A stretch of 64,000 bases of DNA, taken from positions 1,644,501 through 1,708,500 of the forward strand of contig OY759227.1 of NCBI GenBank assembly GCA_963662175.1. Reading direction: 5' to 3'. Of this stretch, positions 1 to 10,856 are shown one piece after another. The notes below the pieces were generated by a model. That model was not told the DNA's origin, did not search any database, and was given only the letters and a program-made list of their open reading frames with translations. Numbering within the stretch: the stretch's first letter is position 1; each line of letters opens with the position of its first letter. The stretch comes from Aradus depressus. Lineage: Eukaryota; Arthropoda; Insecta; Hemiptera; Aradidae. The position numbers were made by a program, and so were the translations under genes.

Positions 1-26
1 AACCCTTTTTTTCCAGGCCTCTCTCC

Positions 27-532
27 TCAGTACATAGTGTGACGTGTAGCATGGATGACTCATTTTTGAAACGTATGAATCGATTAATAGACAAAGCTCG
101 ATATGTTATGGACCTCATTACACAATACGAGGAGAAGAATACCCCCCACATAATAGCTCTAAGCCTACGATTGGGAGCACTTTCACTCAGTCAATATGGA
201 GGAGCTGAGACGTCTCGGTCGTATGGCTGCTTATCATCTCTTCAACGAAAGGTACCCCAAAATAATCTTTAAGCATTACATGGTTGAAGAAAGGCTGGCA
301 TTTAAGAGACACATCGAACAACTCTATCAACTAGTCGGTATATATGTAGAAAATAAAAAAGGATATGCTGGGGAATTCCACTATAAGCAATGTCCGTGGG
401 GTGACCCTCGGTGCAGAATGGGACCAGATTCCTGCCCTTGTTCCCATGTTTCAACAGTGTTCTACAATATCTGCCGCTCCCTGAGTACAATAATTGAAGA
501 CACCGAAAATTCTCAAGAAGAAGAAGAAGAAA
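27..532 (+). pseudogene. Unrecognised Cys-rich protein, frameshifted and truncated
   Basis: The likely start is the ATG at 51, 24 bases after a TCAGTA initiator-like hexamer (27-32), a layout shared with genes near the right end of the window. The frame runs to about 190, then the coding signal moves to another frame (about 196-532), so one frameshift near 190-200 is inferred. The first part is helical and charged. The second part has a Cys cluster (CPWGDPRCRMGPDSCPC, about 405-455) and an acidic EEEEES tail. The natural 3' end is missing because Penelope-derived sequence begins near 533. The family is not recognised. The neighbouring capsid-like pseudogene and the promoter likeness suggest it belonged to the Polinton/adintovirus-like element, which is inference. 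Confidence 0.45.
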
Positions 533-534
533 GT

Positions 535-684
535 GATGTCGAAGGTGTAGCTCTTGTCCTGTTTTGTGATTTGTAGATCCAAATAATTGATACTATTGTT
601 TTGTTCTAAGTCTATGGTGAATTTTATAGTGTCTGTAAGTGAGTTTATGTAGTTGTGTAAGCTGTTTATCACAAAACAGGACAA
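535..684 (-). pseudogene. Penelope-like RT fragment, inverted 5' part
   Basis: The minus strand reads a segment with LHNYINSLTDTIKFTIDLE followed by NNSINYLDLQI and KSYTFDI, the typical run just before the 'YRK-T' motif of Penelope-like reverse transcriptases. It stops abruptly at about 535, where the reading passes into the unrelated Cys-rich gene. It overlaps the plus-strand fragment by about 12 codons. There is no start codon of its own and it is not a functional gene. Confidence 0.7.
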
Positions 685-991
685 GAGCTACACCTTCGAC
701 ATTTACAGGAAATCCACTAGTACAGAAACAATAATACCAAACAGTTCATCTCATCACACAAAACATAAACATGCAGCATTTCATTCTTTCATAGACAGAT
801 TACTCAAACTCCCTGTTTCCCGTGACTCCTATGAAAGAGAGTTGGAGCACATCAGACACCTCGCCATCGTTAATGGTTACACAACCGACCTGGTAGACCG
901 AATATTGAAAAGAAAGACGGAGGAGAAAATGGTAACGTCAGTGTACGGAGGGTGTAGCCAAACTAAGGAGAGGGATGACGGGGGTGGCTGA
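662..991 (+). pseudogene. Penelope-like RT C-terminal fragment
   Basis: The frame reads KSYTFDIYRKSTSTETIIPN and then a HKHAAFHSFIDRLLKLPVS region, recognisable as the thumb and linker of Penelope-like reverse transcriptases upstream of the GIY-YIG domain. It ends near 965-991 in low-complexity sequence with a frameshift before the endonuclease part. The catalytic palm motifs are absent because only the 3' portion was inserted. Confidence 0.75.
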
Positions 992-1054
992 TGTGTTCTG
1001 CCGTACCTCCCCAGACTATCTGAGAAATTATCTCGGGTAATAAATAGAGATGGT

Positions 1055-1345
1055 GTGAATGTGGGTTTCAAAAGTAGGACTTCTCTTAAGGGGATGCTCT
1101 CAAAAACCAAAGATCGTGTGGACCTCCCTGACAAATCCGGCGTGTACAGGATTACTTGTAAAGACTGTGAATGTTTTTATCTTGGGCAGACAGGCCGGAA
1201 GCTGAGGACTAGAGTGAGGGAACATTTGAGGAGGGGCGACTCTGAATTTTTCCAACACCTCCAGAACACCAGAACACAGGACATGAGGCCGGTTCAGTCT
1301 CGTTACTGCATCATGTCCAAAGAAGTAGAAAGATGGATACATTAG
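1055..1345 (+). pseudogene. Penelope-like GIY-YIG endonuclease domain
   Basis: The translated frame contains GVYRITCKDCECFYLGQTGR followed by KLRTRVREHLRRG. This is the GIY-YIG core: GVY replaces GIY, YLG replaces YIG, and the conserved Arg and the R-x3-H follow. The CKDC pair is the Cys motif usual in Penelope-like endonucleases. The domain nicks DNA to prime integration. It lies in a different frame from the RT part and stops at 1343-1345, while similar coding seems to go on in another frame to about 1500, so the copy is broken. Confidence 0.75.
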
Positions 1346-1690
1346 AAAGTATCGAAATCAAATTGGAAAGGAGGAAGAGAGAGTCCCCACTCCTCAACTC
1401 TAGAGAGGGCATGGGAGGTTTGTCCAGTCTCACGTACACCGTTCTCCCAGTTGTGACTCAGATGGTGGACAGGAATAACTCGTCTGCCCCATCCATGATA
1501 TTTTAAATTGTTAACGTTTTAGATTGTTTTATTTATATATTTTTATTATAAAATTATTTAGTTTTATTAAAAAATTTTTTATCAAGTATGGTTAATTCAA
1601 ATTTTAATTTTTTTATTATTTTTTATTTTTTTATTTAATTATTTTTCTTTGTCTTTATATTGTATTAAGGATGGTTTCTTTTGTAGACTG

Positions 1691-1716
1691 CCTGATGATG
1701 AGGGAAACCTCGAAAG
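1691..1716 (+). ncRNA. Candidate hammerhead ribozyme core of Penelope-like element
   Basis: The stretch has CTGATGA (1692-1698), a GAGG/CCTC helix closed by a GAAA loop, then GAAA, which is the order of the conserved hammerhead core (CUGANGA, stem II, GAAA). Penelope-like elements are known to carry small hammerheads. One extra T sits between CTGATGA and the helix, and the stem III and cleavage-site parts could not be assigned with confidence. It is a candidate only. Confidence 0.4.
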
Positions 1717-1853
1717 CCAGCTAGCTACCACTACTAATAAAAATCTGTGAGAGGTCAGACTATATTTTATTTGACAACCTGTAATGATAATAGTTTTACA
1801 TAATACTAAAATTCAAACATTTGAATAAATAATACATATTAATGGATACATAA

Positions 1854-2672
1854 CTACTGTTTACGAACAATATTTCTAATAGAATTATATTCCATGATTT
1901 TATCATGAATAATCAAACAGTATGCGGTTGTATTTAGAGGGAAGGAAGCTATTGCCTCGAACTCTAGTCTTATATCAACAGCTCCCGGTTTGACGGTTTC
2001 ACATTGTTTAGAACAGTCAATAACAATTATTGAAGCTCTTTCAACAAAATTAGTTACTGTCAAAGATGGGTAAGAGGTTTCATACCCGTAATAATTCTTT
2101 TGAAAACTTGAATACATTTTATATAACTCAGAAAATTTATTTTTATTGAACGTTAGTGCTAAATATCTTGATGGGGATATGATTTTGAATTCAAATATAA
2201 TTTTATATTTCTTAAAGAACAATGGTCGAATGTACTACAATCTTTACAGAGAGCGTCTCTTTTGCCAGTTTGAAAACCAATCAGAACAAAACGGGGTCTC
2301 TTAAGAGATTTGGATGTTTTGATTGCCCAACTACGTTTCGCACTAGCGGGAGCATGGGATACTCAACCAAATCCCAACTTCTGAATCCCATCTGAACATT
2401 TCTTCCTCTTTGTAACATTTGTAATATGTGAAGTCTCATGGAATCTGACGATTTTCCAGTAAACTCTGTCTGGCCTGATATGCCATTTTACTTGTGTGAC
2501 AATACCAACTAGGTAATCAACAATAACGGCATTTGTATCATTGCGAGACCTTGTTAATATTAAGGTTTGTTTTATATTGATTAAGGTTTTCGTGTAATCC
2601 TCTGTTTTCCATAGTAACATACTGAGAGGCATGCACACATTAAAATTCCCTTCTTCATATTTTCCGTGTAGA
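1854..2672 (-). pseudogene. Capsid-like protein of Polinton/adintovirus-like element, decayed
   Basis: Three minus-strand pieces in different frames line up with the capsid-like protein at 61.9-62.7 kb. 2670-2363 holds the FNVCMPLSMLL and ILTRSRNDTNAVI region, about 2345-2230 holds SWAIKTSKSLKRPRF, and 2222-1854 holds IIVIDCSKQ, VDIRLEFEA and AYCLIIHD ending NIVRKQ and a stop. I take the family to be the jelly-roll capsid-type protein of arthropod Polinton/adintovirus-like elements. That is recognition of the family pattern, not a search result. The N-terminal part before the FN-CMPL motif is missing. At least two frameshifts and several stops show it is dead. Confidence 0.65.
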
Positions 2673-4501
2673 CTGTGTTTTATTTGATCCGCAGGTTTGT
2701 CACAGTAATACAGTTCCAGCCAGCATTATCACTTCCCCGTTCACCTCTTTTGAGGGATGTATATCCTTTCAACGTAGTTGTTTGTGAGGAGAGAATTAAG
2801 TATATTCTTGTTGAGAGAATATATTCAATTAAACGTGTGGATTGTATAATAAGCTTCCATAGGGCTAAAGAGTGAGAAAAGAAGTTTGTGCTATCATTAA
2901 AGGATCAAAAAATACTGACGTATAATATACCAGCGGAGAAGGCAAGAGAGGAAGAGTAGATAAATAACTTTCTCTTCAGCCGTAGAATTCCCGTAGATCA
3001 CAAGGAGACAATATAAAGAATGAGTCGAGCTTCAAACATAGAGAAAAAGGCTCCAAGTCTGGAAAGCCAGGGAAAGAAGTGAAACTGCGACTCGCTGAGC
3101 GGGACTTCAAGCTGGACCTACAGAGTTGAAACTACTACTGAACTAGAGAGGTCGCCACCGGCTAGGGGCCGGCTCAACGCTATCTATTATCCAAAAATGA
3201 AAGCACATACCGAACAGTAGTGGTTATTCCTGCGTTTCTGATCCGGTTTATTTCAACACCATTCAATTCATAGCGAATTTCATAAAAAGGAATGCAAATG
3301 CATTGTTTGTGAGACTAACTATGCAATTGCCTTTGGGTGCGGGTTCGAAACTCCGTCTCACCTGGCAACCAAATGCTGCAAAAAAAAGAATTTCCCTCAA
3401 TGTCACAGGGTGATGCCCGGGTGTACAAAGAGTGGAAAGAGATATACTAATCCAAAGGGTTTTCGTGGGCCCACCAAGATTTCGGATCGTGGACAACACA
3501 ATGTTTCAAACCGCTTGTGGTATTAATTTGGTTGTATATTATAGGATGATCAGCCTGAACAAAGTTTACACTCTATTAAAACTGCCCTGCCATCAAACAA
3601 TTGAAGAAAAATCAGAAATGTAAATAATAACTCACGACTTTAAAGGAAATGTATATTATAAATTGAAAACCAAAAAAAAATATATAAAAAAAAAAATCAT
3701 ATAAATATATATAATGAGATTTGCGTGAGGCGCTGAACAAAAAAACTTTAGAATTATCAAGTGTTTTTATTAAATTAAGGGTTAATTTCCCCGACTCTTA
3801 CACTAGAAGAGTAATGTAAGCCTAAATTCTGTAGTGAGCGATCTCATTGAAATGTACACATACAATTATAAATTAACATGTAGGTATTTTACCAAAAGAG
3901 AATGATAATATAACATAAGATAATGGCCACATAGACGACATTATGAATTTAACAAACAATAGAAGATATATATATATCTACAGGCAAATGCAAAAATTTT
4001 TGAATCACTGAGATTATGAAATAAATAAATTCGACAAAACTCTCTTGGTGACTAAAAAAAAAATTTGTTCAACTTCACCCGAATCCTTGGAAAAATGTCC
4101 AGTCGATTCCACCAGAAAGATCGAGGACATTTTAGGGTTGAATGATGGCTTCGACTGCTCCTTTAGAGTTGGGATATTTACATCATGGTAGAGGTGGACT
4201 GGAATTCATAAAACATAGATACAGGAAAATGGATGTTCAAAAGATGAATTTGGTGAGATGAATATGGAAGTCTTTTACCGGAGAAATAGCTGAAGGTTCA
4301 TAATGCAAATGGTGGATGATTGAATTTCAATTAGATTAATAATATGAACTGCAGGGGTGGTCCGCAGATCCAGCTTGCGTTCATAAGAAGGGAGGACACT
4401 TGTTTGGACAAAACTTTTTGAGTAATTGTAAGTCTTGAAGAGAAGCCCTCTCCAAAACGCTATCTCTTCAGGACCTGACAAGCAACTCACGATCTGAAAT
4501 C
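2673..4501. other. No assignable gene; one Cys-rich reading frame
   Basis: This is mostly AT-rich sequence. A plus-strand frame from about 3242 to 3521 has no clear start. It encodes a cluster of eight or nine Cys with His (for example ECKCIVCETNYA, HLATKCCKKK, PQCHRVMPGC) that could be a broken zinc-binding domain. It was not matched to a family. Sequence from 3600 to 4500 shows nothing interpretable beyond A/T runs. Confidence 0.3.
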
Positions 4502-5183
4502 TGTCCATCTGGAACGTTCTAGAATGTTCGAAAACAAATGACGTTAGCGGATGATAATAGAGGTGCATTTCCGCTGCCAATGTTGTATATTTTGATGGAA
4601 TATTCTTCTGGAGTACTGTATACGTCTCTTTTCTATTTTTTCATTATCCACAATTAATTTTGGGTGATAGAAATTCATCTCAGGTGGAATTGAGCATACA
4701 AAAATAAAAGGTAACATTTTTGAAATATATCTGGGGACGAAGTGTCTGAGAAACAAGGCAGGTTTCATTCGGGTTATCCTTGTTATTATTGTCTATTTAT
4801 ATTTTTCGCACAAACACTAATTCACAAGGTTCTTGAAACTGTTTTGTCACCAAGAGACACAAAACAACAATATTTACACAATATACATATTTTTCATCGT
4901 CCATTTTCTACTTATATATGGCGAAATACAAACTATAAGCAGGTATATTATAATTAAAAATTCTACTTGCATTCTTTGATTCACGTCTGTCTGGTTAGTA
5001 CTATTTTGTGTCTTATTTTCAGTGAAAAATTATAGATAATTGGCGATCTATCTATATAAAGTCACGGAAGGAAGGCTTCACCAATTTGCCCACTCTGACA
5101 AATATACTTTGTGGCAACTCCACAAAAGAGACAGTAAAAAAAAATAATGTGAAATGAGAATGTCAACTTTTGATATCTCTACA
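4502..5183 (-). repeat. 3' LTR (682 bp)
   Basis: It is almost identical to 16880-17566 and has TG..CA ends on the minus strand. A purine tract (CGGGGGGAATAA on the minus strand, 5184-5195) lies directly before its first base, as a polypurine tract should lie before a 3' LTR. The main difference from the other LTR is a 5-bp gap near 4924. Confidence 0.75.
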
Positions 5184-5195
5184 TTATTCCCCCCG
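5184..5195 (-). other. Polypurine tract of LTR element
   Basis: The minus strand reads CGGGGGGAATAA immediately before TGTAGAGATATC, the LTR start. This is the expected plus-strand primer site and marks the LTR at 4502-5183 as the 3' one. Confidence 0.6.
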
Positions 5196-5339
5196 TTAAT
5201 CTATATTAATAAAGCTGAAACGGGGTTTGTTTGTTTGTTTGTTTGTATGTATGTATGTATGTTTGTTCCAGCATCACGCCCAAAGCGCTGGACGGATTTT
5301 TATGAAACTGCCCATGTAGCATTCTTTTGAGCCCGATTG

Positions 5340-7085
5340 AATAATAGGCTATGTGGCGAAATTTTGATCGGGAGGGGGGGTTGTGGGGGGGCCTAAGTAT
5401 AAAAATAGTGCTAACTCATTAACTAATGGGCGAATTGTCATGAAATTTCGCAGGTAGTCTTTTTAAAATCCAAACAGGAAAAAAAGGTGTGTGGCGTCCC
5501 AAAGTTTTGATCGGGAGGGGGGGTTGTAAGGGGGGCCTAAGTATATAAATAGTGCTAACACATTAACTAATGGTCGAATAGTCATGAAATTTCACACGTA
5601 GTCTTTTTAAAATCCAAACAGGAAAAAAAGGTGTGTGGCGTCCCAAAGTTTTGTTCGGGAGGGGGGGTTGTAAGGGGGGCCTAAGTATATAAATAGTGCT
5701 AACACATTAACTAATGGTCGAATAGTCATGAAATTTCACACGTAGTCTTTTTAAAAGCCAAACAGGAAAAAAAGGTGTGTGGCGTCCCAAAGTTTTGAAC
5801 GGGAGGGGGGGTTGTGGGGGGGCCTAAGTATAAATATAGAGCTAATTCTTTAACGGTTGGTCGGATTGTCACGAAATTTCACATGGAGTATTCTTGAAGG
5901 CCAAATAGAAAAATAAGGTGTGTGGCGTCCCAAAGTTTTGAACGGGAGGGGGGGTTGTGGGGGGGCCTAAGTATAAATATAGAGCTAATTCTTTAACGGT
6001 TGGTCGGATTGTCACGAAATTTCACATGGAGTATTCTTGAAGGCCAAATAGAAAAATAAGGTGTGTGGCGTCCCAAAGTTTTGAACGGGAGGGGGGGTTG
6101 TAAGGGGGCCTAAGTATAAATATAGAGCTAATTCTTTAACGGTTGGTCGGATTGTCACGAAGTTTCACATGTAGTATTCCTGAAGACCAAATAAAAAAAT
6201 AGGTGGTGTGACGGCTCAAAAGTTTTTACGGGAGGGGGGGTTGTGGGGGGACCTAAGTATAAATATAGAGCTAACTCATTAACTAATGGGCGAATCGTCA
6301 TGAAATTTCACATGTAGTTTTTTAAAAGCCAAATAGGGAAAAAAGGTGTGTGGCGTCCCAAAGTTTTGATCGGGAGGGGGGGTTGTAAGGGGGGCCTAAG
6401 TATAAATATAGAGCTAACTCATTAACTAATGGGCGATTCGTCATGAAATTTCACGTAGTATTTTTAAAAGCCAAATAGGAAAAAAAGGTGTGTGGCGTCC
6501 CAAAGTTTTGAACGGGAGGGGGGGTTGTAAGGGGGGCCTAAGTATAAATATAGAGCTAATTCTTTAACGGTTGGTCGGATTGTCACGAAATTTCACATGG
6601 AGTATTCCTGAAGGCCAAATAGAAAAATAAGGTGTGTGGCGTCCCAAAGTTTTGAACGGGAGGGGGGTTGAGGGGAGGCCTAAGTATAAATATAGAGCTA
6701 ACTCATTAACTAATGAGCGAATCGTCATTAAATTTCACATGTAGTATTTTTAAAAGCCAAATAGCAAAAAAAGGTGTGTGGCGTCCCAAAGTTTTGAACG
6801 GGAGGGGGGTTGTGGGGGGGCCTAAGTATAAATATAGAGCTAACTCTTTAACAGTTGGTCGGATTGTCATGAATCGGATTGTCATGAATTTCACATGTAG
6901 TAGTAGTAGTAACTATGTATTCGCTGTGGGGTTCACTGTTGCAAGACATTGTCACGAAATTTCGCATATATTATTCCTGAAGGCCAAATAGAAAAATATG
7001 TGGGTGGCGTCCCGAAGTTTTGAACGGGTGGCGGGGTTGAGAGGGGGGGGGGACTAAGTATAAATATAGAGCTAGCTCATTAACG
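5340..7085 (+). repeat. Subrepeat array of Helitron copy 1 (about 132-bp unit)
   Basis: About a dozen imperfect direct units each contain TAAGTATAAATATAGAGCTA, a 'cattaactaatggg' or 'tttaacggttgg' variant, CATGAAATTTCACATG, GGTGTGTGGCGTCCC and a G-rich block (GGGAGGGGGGGTTG). Only about three to four such units occur in copy 2 and about three in copy 3, so unit number changes between copies. Neighbouring units are sometimes near identical (for example 5820-6060), which points to recent local expansion. Confidence 0.8.
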
Positions 7086-7124
7086 GTTGATCGTATTGTC
7101 ATGAATCGGATTGTCATGAATTTC

Positions 7125-8400
7125 ACATGTTGTAGTAGTAGTAGTAACTATGTATTCGCTGTGGGGTTCACTGTTGCAAGACATTTACTAGCTGTGATGT
7201 CCAGCGTTCCTAATATCGTACTAGCTGTGGGGTCCGCTTTTGCAAGGCACTTACTAGCTGTAGTCCTCAGCCCCAGCGTTCCTAACTATGTACTGGCTGT
7301 GGGGTTCGCTGTTGCAAGGCACCTACAAGACATTTACTAGCTGTGATGCCCAGTGTTCCTAATTACGTACTAGCTGTGGGGTCTGCTTTTGCAAGGCGCT
7401 AGCAGTGTGGCCCAGCGTATTTAACTACGTAGGTACTAGCTGTGGGGTCCACCGTTGCAAAACTCATACTAGCTGTGATGCCCTGTGGTTCTAACTACAT
7501 ACTATCTGTGGGGTCCGCAGTTGCAAGGCACCTACTACCTGTAGGGCCCAGCGTTCCTAAAAACGTACTAACTGTGGGGTCCGTCGTTGCAAAAGCATAC
7601 TAGCTGTGATGCCCAGGGTTCCTAATATCGTACTAGCTGTGGGGTCCGTTGTTGCAAGGCCTTTACTAGCTGTAGTGCCCAGCGTTCCTAACTATGTACT
7701 AGCTGTGAAGTTCGCTGTTGCAAAGCACTTACTAACTGTAATGCCCAGCGTATTTAACTACGTACTAGCTGTGGGGTCCGCTGTTGCAAGGCACTTAATA
7801 GCTGTGATGCCCAGCGTTCCTAACTTCGTACTAGCTGTGGGGTCCGCTGTTGCGAGGCACATACTAGCTGTGGTGACCAGCGTTCCTAACTACGTACTAG
7901 CTGTGGGGTCCGTTGTTGCAAGGCTTTTACTAGCTGTAGTGCCCAGCGTTCCTAACTATGTACTAGCTGTGAAGTTCGCTGTTGCAAAGCACTTACTAAC
8001 TGTAATGCCCAGCGTATTTAACTACATACTAGCTGTGGGGTCCGCTGTTGCAAGGCACTTAATAGATGTGATGCCCAGCGTTCCTAACTTCGTACTAGCT
8101 GTGGGGTCCGCTGTTGCGAGGCACATACTAGCTGTGGTGACCAGCGTTCCTAACTACGTACTAGCTGTTGGGTCCGCCGTCGCAAGGCACATACTAGCTA
8201 TGATGCCCAGCATTCCCAACTACGTACTAGCTGTGGTGCTCAGCGTTGCAAGCCACATACTAGCTGTGGTCACAAACGTTCTCAAGTACGCACTGACAAT
8301 GACGTCCAGCGATGCTAAGTATTCACTAGGTGTGGCTTCCGCCGTTGAAAGGCGCATACTAGCTGTGGTGCCCAGGAGTCCTAAAAACTTACTAGCGTTA
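7125..8400 (+). repeat. 33-bp minisatellite of Helitron copy 1
   Basis: Units of 33 bp alternate between two types, one with ACTAGCTGTGGGGTCCGC..TTGCAAGGCAC and one with ACTAGCTGTGATGCCCAGCG..TTCCTAACTA, giving a 66-bp higher-order unit. Because 33 and 66 are multiples of three, one plus-strand frame stays open over 7606-8436 (276 codons) as a 22-residue repeat (LAVGSAVARH then LLAVMPSVPNYV). This is best read as a repeat that happens to be open, not as a gene. Confidence 0.85.
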
Positions 8401-8602
8401 CAACAGCGTAAGGACTATAAGCCTTATTCCGTATGAATAATTGAAAATTATAACATCATGAATGTACTGTCGAGGAACTGAATAGCGTTATAGAAGATAT
8501 TGGGACAAAAATCAAAGTTCCCCGGGCAACGCCGGGTATTACTGCTAGTCTATATTAATAAAGCTGAAACGGGGTTTGTTTGTTTGTTTGTTTGTATGTA
8601 TG

Positions 8603-8635
<33 letters not shown>

Positions 8636-8710
8636 TTGTTCCAGCATCACGCCCGAACCGCTGGACGGATTTTTATGAAACTTCCCATGTAGCATTCTTT
8701 TGAGCCCGAT

Positions 8711-9245
8711 TGAATAATAGGCTATGTGGCGTCCCAAAATGTTGAACGGGAGGGGGGGTTGTAAGGGGGGCTTAAGTATAAATATAGAGCTAATTCATTA
8801 ACTAATGGGCGAATCGTCATGAAATTTCACATGTAGTATTTTTAAAAGCCAAATAGGAAAAAAAGGTGTGTGGTGTCCCAACGTTTTGAACGGGAGGGGG
8901 GGTTGTGGGGGGGGCTAAATATACATATAGAGTTAGCTCATTAACGGTTGGTCGTATTGTCACGAAATTTCGCATGTAATATTCCTAAAGGTCAAATAGA
9001 AATATTACGTGTGTGACGGCCCAAAATTTTGAACAGGAAGGAGGGTGTTGGGGCGGGCTGAATATACATATAGAGTTAGCTCATTAGCGGTTGGTCGTAT
9101 TGTCACGAAATTTCGCATATATTATTCCTGAAGGCCAAATAGAAAAATATGTGGGTGGCGTCCCGAAGTTTTGAACGGGTGGCGGGGTTGAGGGGGGGGG
9201 GGGGGGGGGGACTAAGTAAAAATATAGAGCTAGCTCATTAACGGT
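8711..9245 (+). repeat. Subrepeats of Helitron copy 2
   Basis: Three to four units of the 132-bp Helitron subrepeat, including one variant with TTGGTCGTATTGTCACGAAA and a 20-base G run near 9191-9210. The unit order matches copy 3 better than copy 1. Confidence 0.75.
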
Positions 9246-9284
9246 TGATCGTATTGTCATGAATCGGATTGTCATGAATTTCAC

Positions 9285-10560
9285 ATGTAGTAGTAGTAGT
9301 AGTAACTATGTATTCGCTGTGGGGTTCACTGTTGCAAGACATTTACTAGCCGTGATGTCCAGCGTTCCTAATATCGTACTAGCTGAGGGGGCCGCTTTTG
9401 CAAGGCACTTACTAGCTGTAGTGCTCAGCCCCATCGTTCCTAACTATGTACTGGCTGTGGGGTTCGCTGTTGCAAGGCACCTACAAGACATTTACTAGCT
9501 GTGATGCCCAGCGTTCCTAATTACGTACTAGCTGTGGGGTCTGCTTTTGCAAGGCGCTAGCAGTGTGGCCCAGCGTATTTAACTACGTAGGTACTAGCTG
9601 TGGGGTCCACCGTTGCAAAACTCATACTAGCTGTGATGCCCTGTGGTTCAAACTACATACTATCTGTGGGGTCCGCAGTTGCAAGGCACCTACTACCTGT
9701 AGGGCCCAGCGTTCCTAAAAACGTACTAACTGTGGGGTCCGTCGTTGCAAAAGCATACTAGCTGTGATGCCCAGGGTTCCTAATATCGTACTAGCTGTGG
9801 GGTCCGTTGTTGCAAGGCCTTTACTAGCTGTAGTGCCCAGCGTTCCTAACTATGTACTAGCTGTGAAGTTCGCTGTTGCAAAGCACTTACTAACTGTAAT
9901 GCCCAGCGTATTTAACTACGTACTAGCTGTGGGGTCCGCTGTTGCAAGGCACTTAATAGCTGTGATGCCCAGCGTTCCTAACTTCGTACTAGCTGTGGGG
10001 TCCGCTGTTGCGAGGCACATACTAGCTGTGGTGACCAGCGTTCCTAACTACGTACTAGCTGTGGGGTCCGTTGTTGCAAGGCATTTACTAGCTGTAGTGC
10101 CCAGCGTTCCTAACTATGTACTAGCTGTGAAGTTCGCTGTTGCAAAGCACTTACTAACTGTAATGCCCAGCGTATTTAACTACATACTAGCTGTGGGGTC
10201 CGCTGTTGCAAGGGACTTAATAGCTGTGATGCCCAGCGTTCCTAACTTCGTACTAGCTGTGGGGTCCGCTGTTGCGAGGCACATACTAGCTGTGGTGACC
10301 AGCGTTCCTAACTACGTACTAGCTGTTGGGTCCGCCGTCGCAAGGCACATACTAGCTATGATGCCCAGCATTCCCAACTACGTACTAGCTGTGGTGCTCA
10401 GCGTTGCAAGCCACATACTAGCTGTGGTCACAAACGTTCTCAAGTACGCACTGACAATGACGTCCAGCGATGCTAAGTATTCACTAGGTGTGGCTTCCGC
10501 CGTTGAAAGGCGCATACTAGCTGTGGTGCCCAGGAGTCCTAAAAACTTACTAGCGTTACA
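9285..10560 (+). repeat. 33-bp minisatellite of Helitron copy 2
   Basis: Nearly base-for-base the same array as 7125-8400, including a 276-codon open frame (9764-10594) with only three differing residues that I can see. Both copies share the same unit order and the same irregular units, so one was copied from the other or from a common parent very recently. Confidence 0.85.
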
Positions 10561-10856
10561 ACAGCGTAAGGACTATAAGCCTTATTCCGTATGAATAATT
10601 GAAAATTATAACATCATGAATGTACTGTCGAGGAACTGAATAGCGTTATAGAAGATATTGGGACAAAAATCAAAGTTCCCCGGGCAACGCCGGGTATTAC
10701 TGCTAGTCTATATTAATAAAGCTGAAACGGAGTTTGTTTGTTTGTTTGTATGTATGTATGTATGTTTGTTCCAGCATCACGCCCGAACCGCTGGACGGAT
10801 TTTTATGAAACTTCCCATGTAGCATTCTTTTGAGCCCGATTGAATAATAGGCTATG

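Larger units (their letters stand above)
533..1780 (+). mobile_element. Penelope-like retroelement, 5'-inverted and truncated
   Basis: On the plus strand from 668 the sequence reads a Penelope-type reverse transcriptase tail, then a GIY-YIG endonuclease and an AT-rich 3' region ending near 1760-1780. To the left, 684 down to 535 reads the preceding part of the same reverse transcriptase on the minus strand. About 36 bp (535-571 and 668-704) occur as an inverted repeat because both pieces cover the same codons. This is the arrangement expected when target-primed reverse transcription makes a 5' inversion by twin priming. Exact outer ends were not established and no target duplication was found. 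Confidence 0.75.
5200..8548 (+). mobile_element. Non-autonomous Helitron, tandem copy 1
   Basis: It begins TCTATATTAATAAAGC after an A and ends with the hairpin CCCGGGCAACGCCGGG (8521-8536), a short spacer and CTAG (8545-8548). TC at the 5' end and hairpin plus CTAG at the 3' end are the Helitron signature. Inside are a TTTG/TATG microsatellite (5226-5263), a long array of about 132-bp subrepeats and the 33-bp minisatellite. There is no Rep/helicase gene, so it depends on an autonomous partner. Copy 2 starts at the very next base. Confidence 0.85.
8549..10706 (+). mobile_element. Non-autonomous Helitron, tandem copy 2
   Basis: It starts TCTATATTAATAAAGC directly after the CTAG of copy 1 and ends with the same hairpin (10679-10694) and CTAG (10703-10706). 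The TTTG/TATG microsatellite is longer here (8575-8637). The 3' 1.4 kb is nearly identical to copy 1, but it has lost most of the 132-bp units, making it 2158 bp against 3349 bp. No coding gene is present. Confidence 0.85.

Noticed and set aside
1757..2690. Short direct repeat AGACT..TTTTATTTGA flanking the left capsid-like pseudogene
   Set aside because: Only about 18 bases with mismatches in AT-rich DNA; not enough to call element ends.
4275..4768. Minus-strand frames across 4275-4768, partly duplicated at 16922-17146
   Set aside because: They lie in or across the LTR, their duplication is that of the LTR, and they contain no domain.
7606..8436. 276-codon open frame as a real protein gene
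   Set aside because: It exists only because the minisatellite period is a multiple of three, and it has no promoter, no domain and no unique sequence.
8500..8737. Frames rich in VCMYVCM or HTYIHTY on either strand
   Set aside because: They are translations of the TTTG/TATG microsatellite at the Helitron 5' end.
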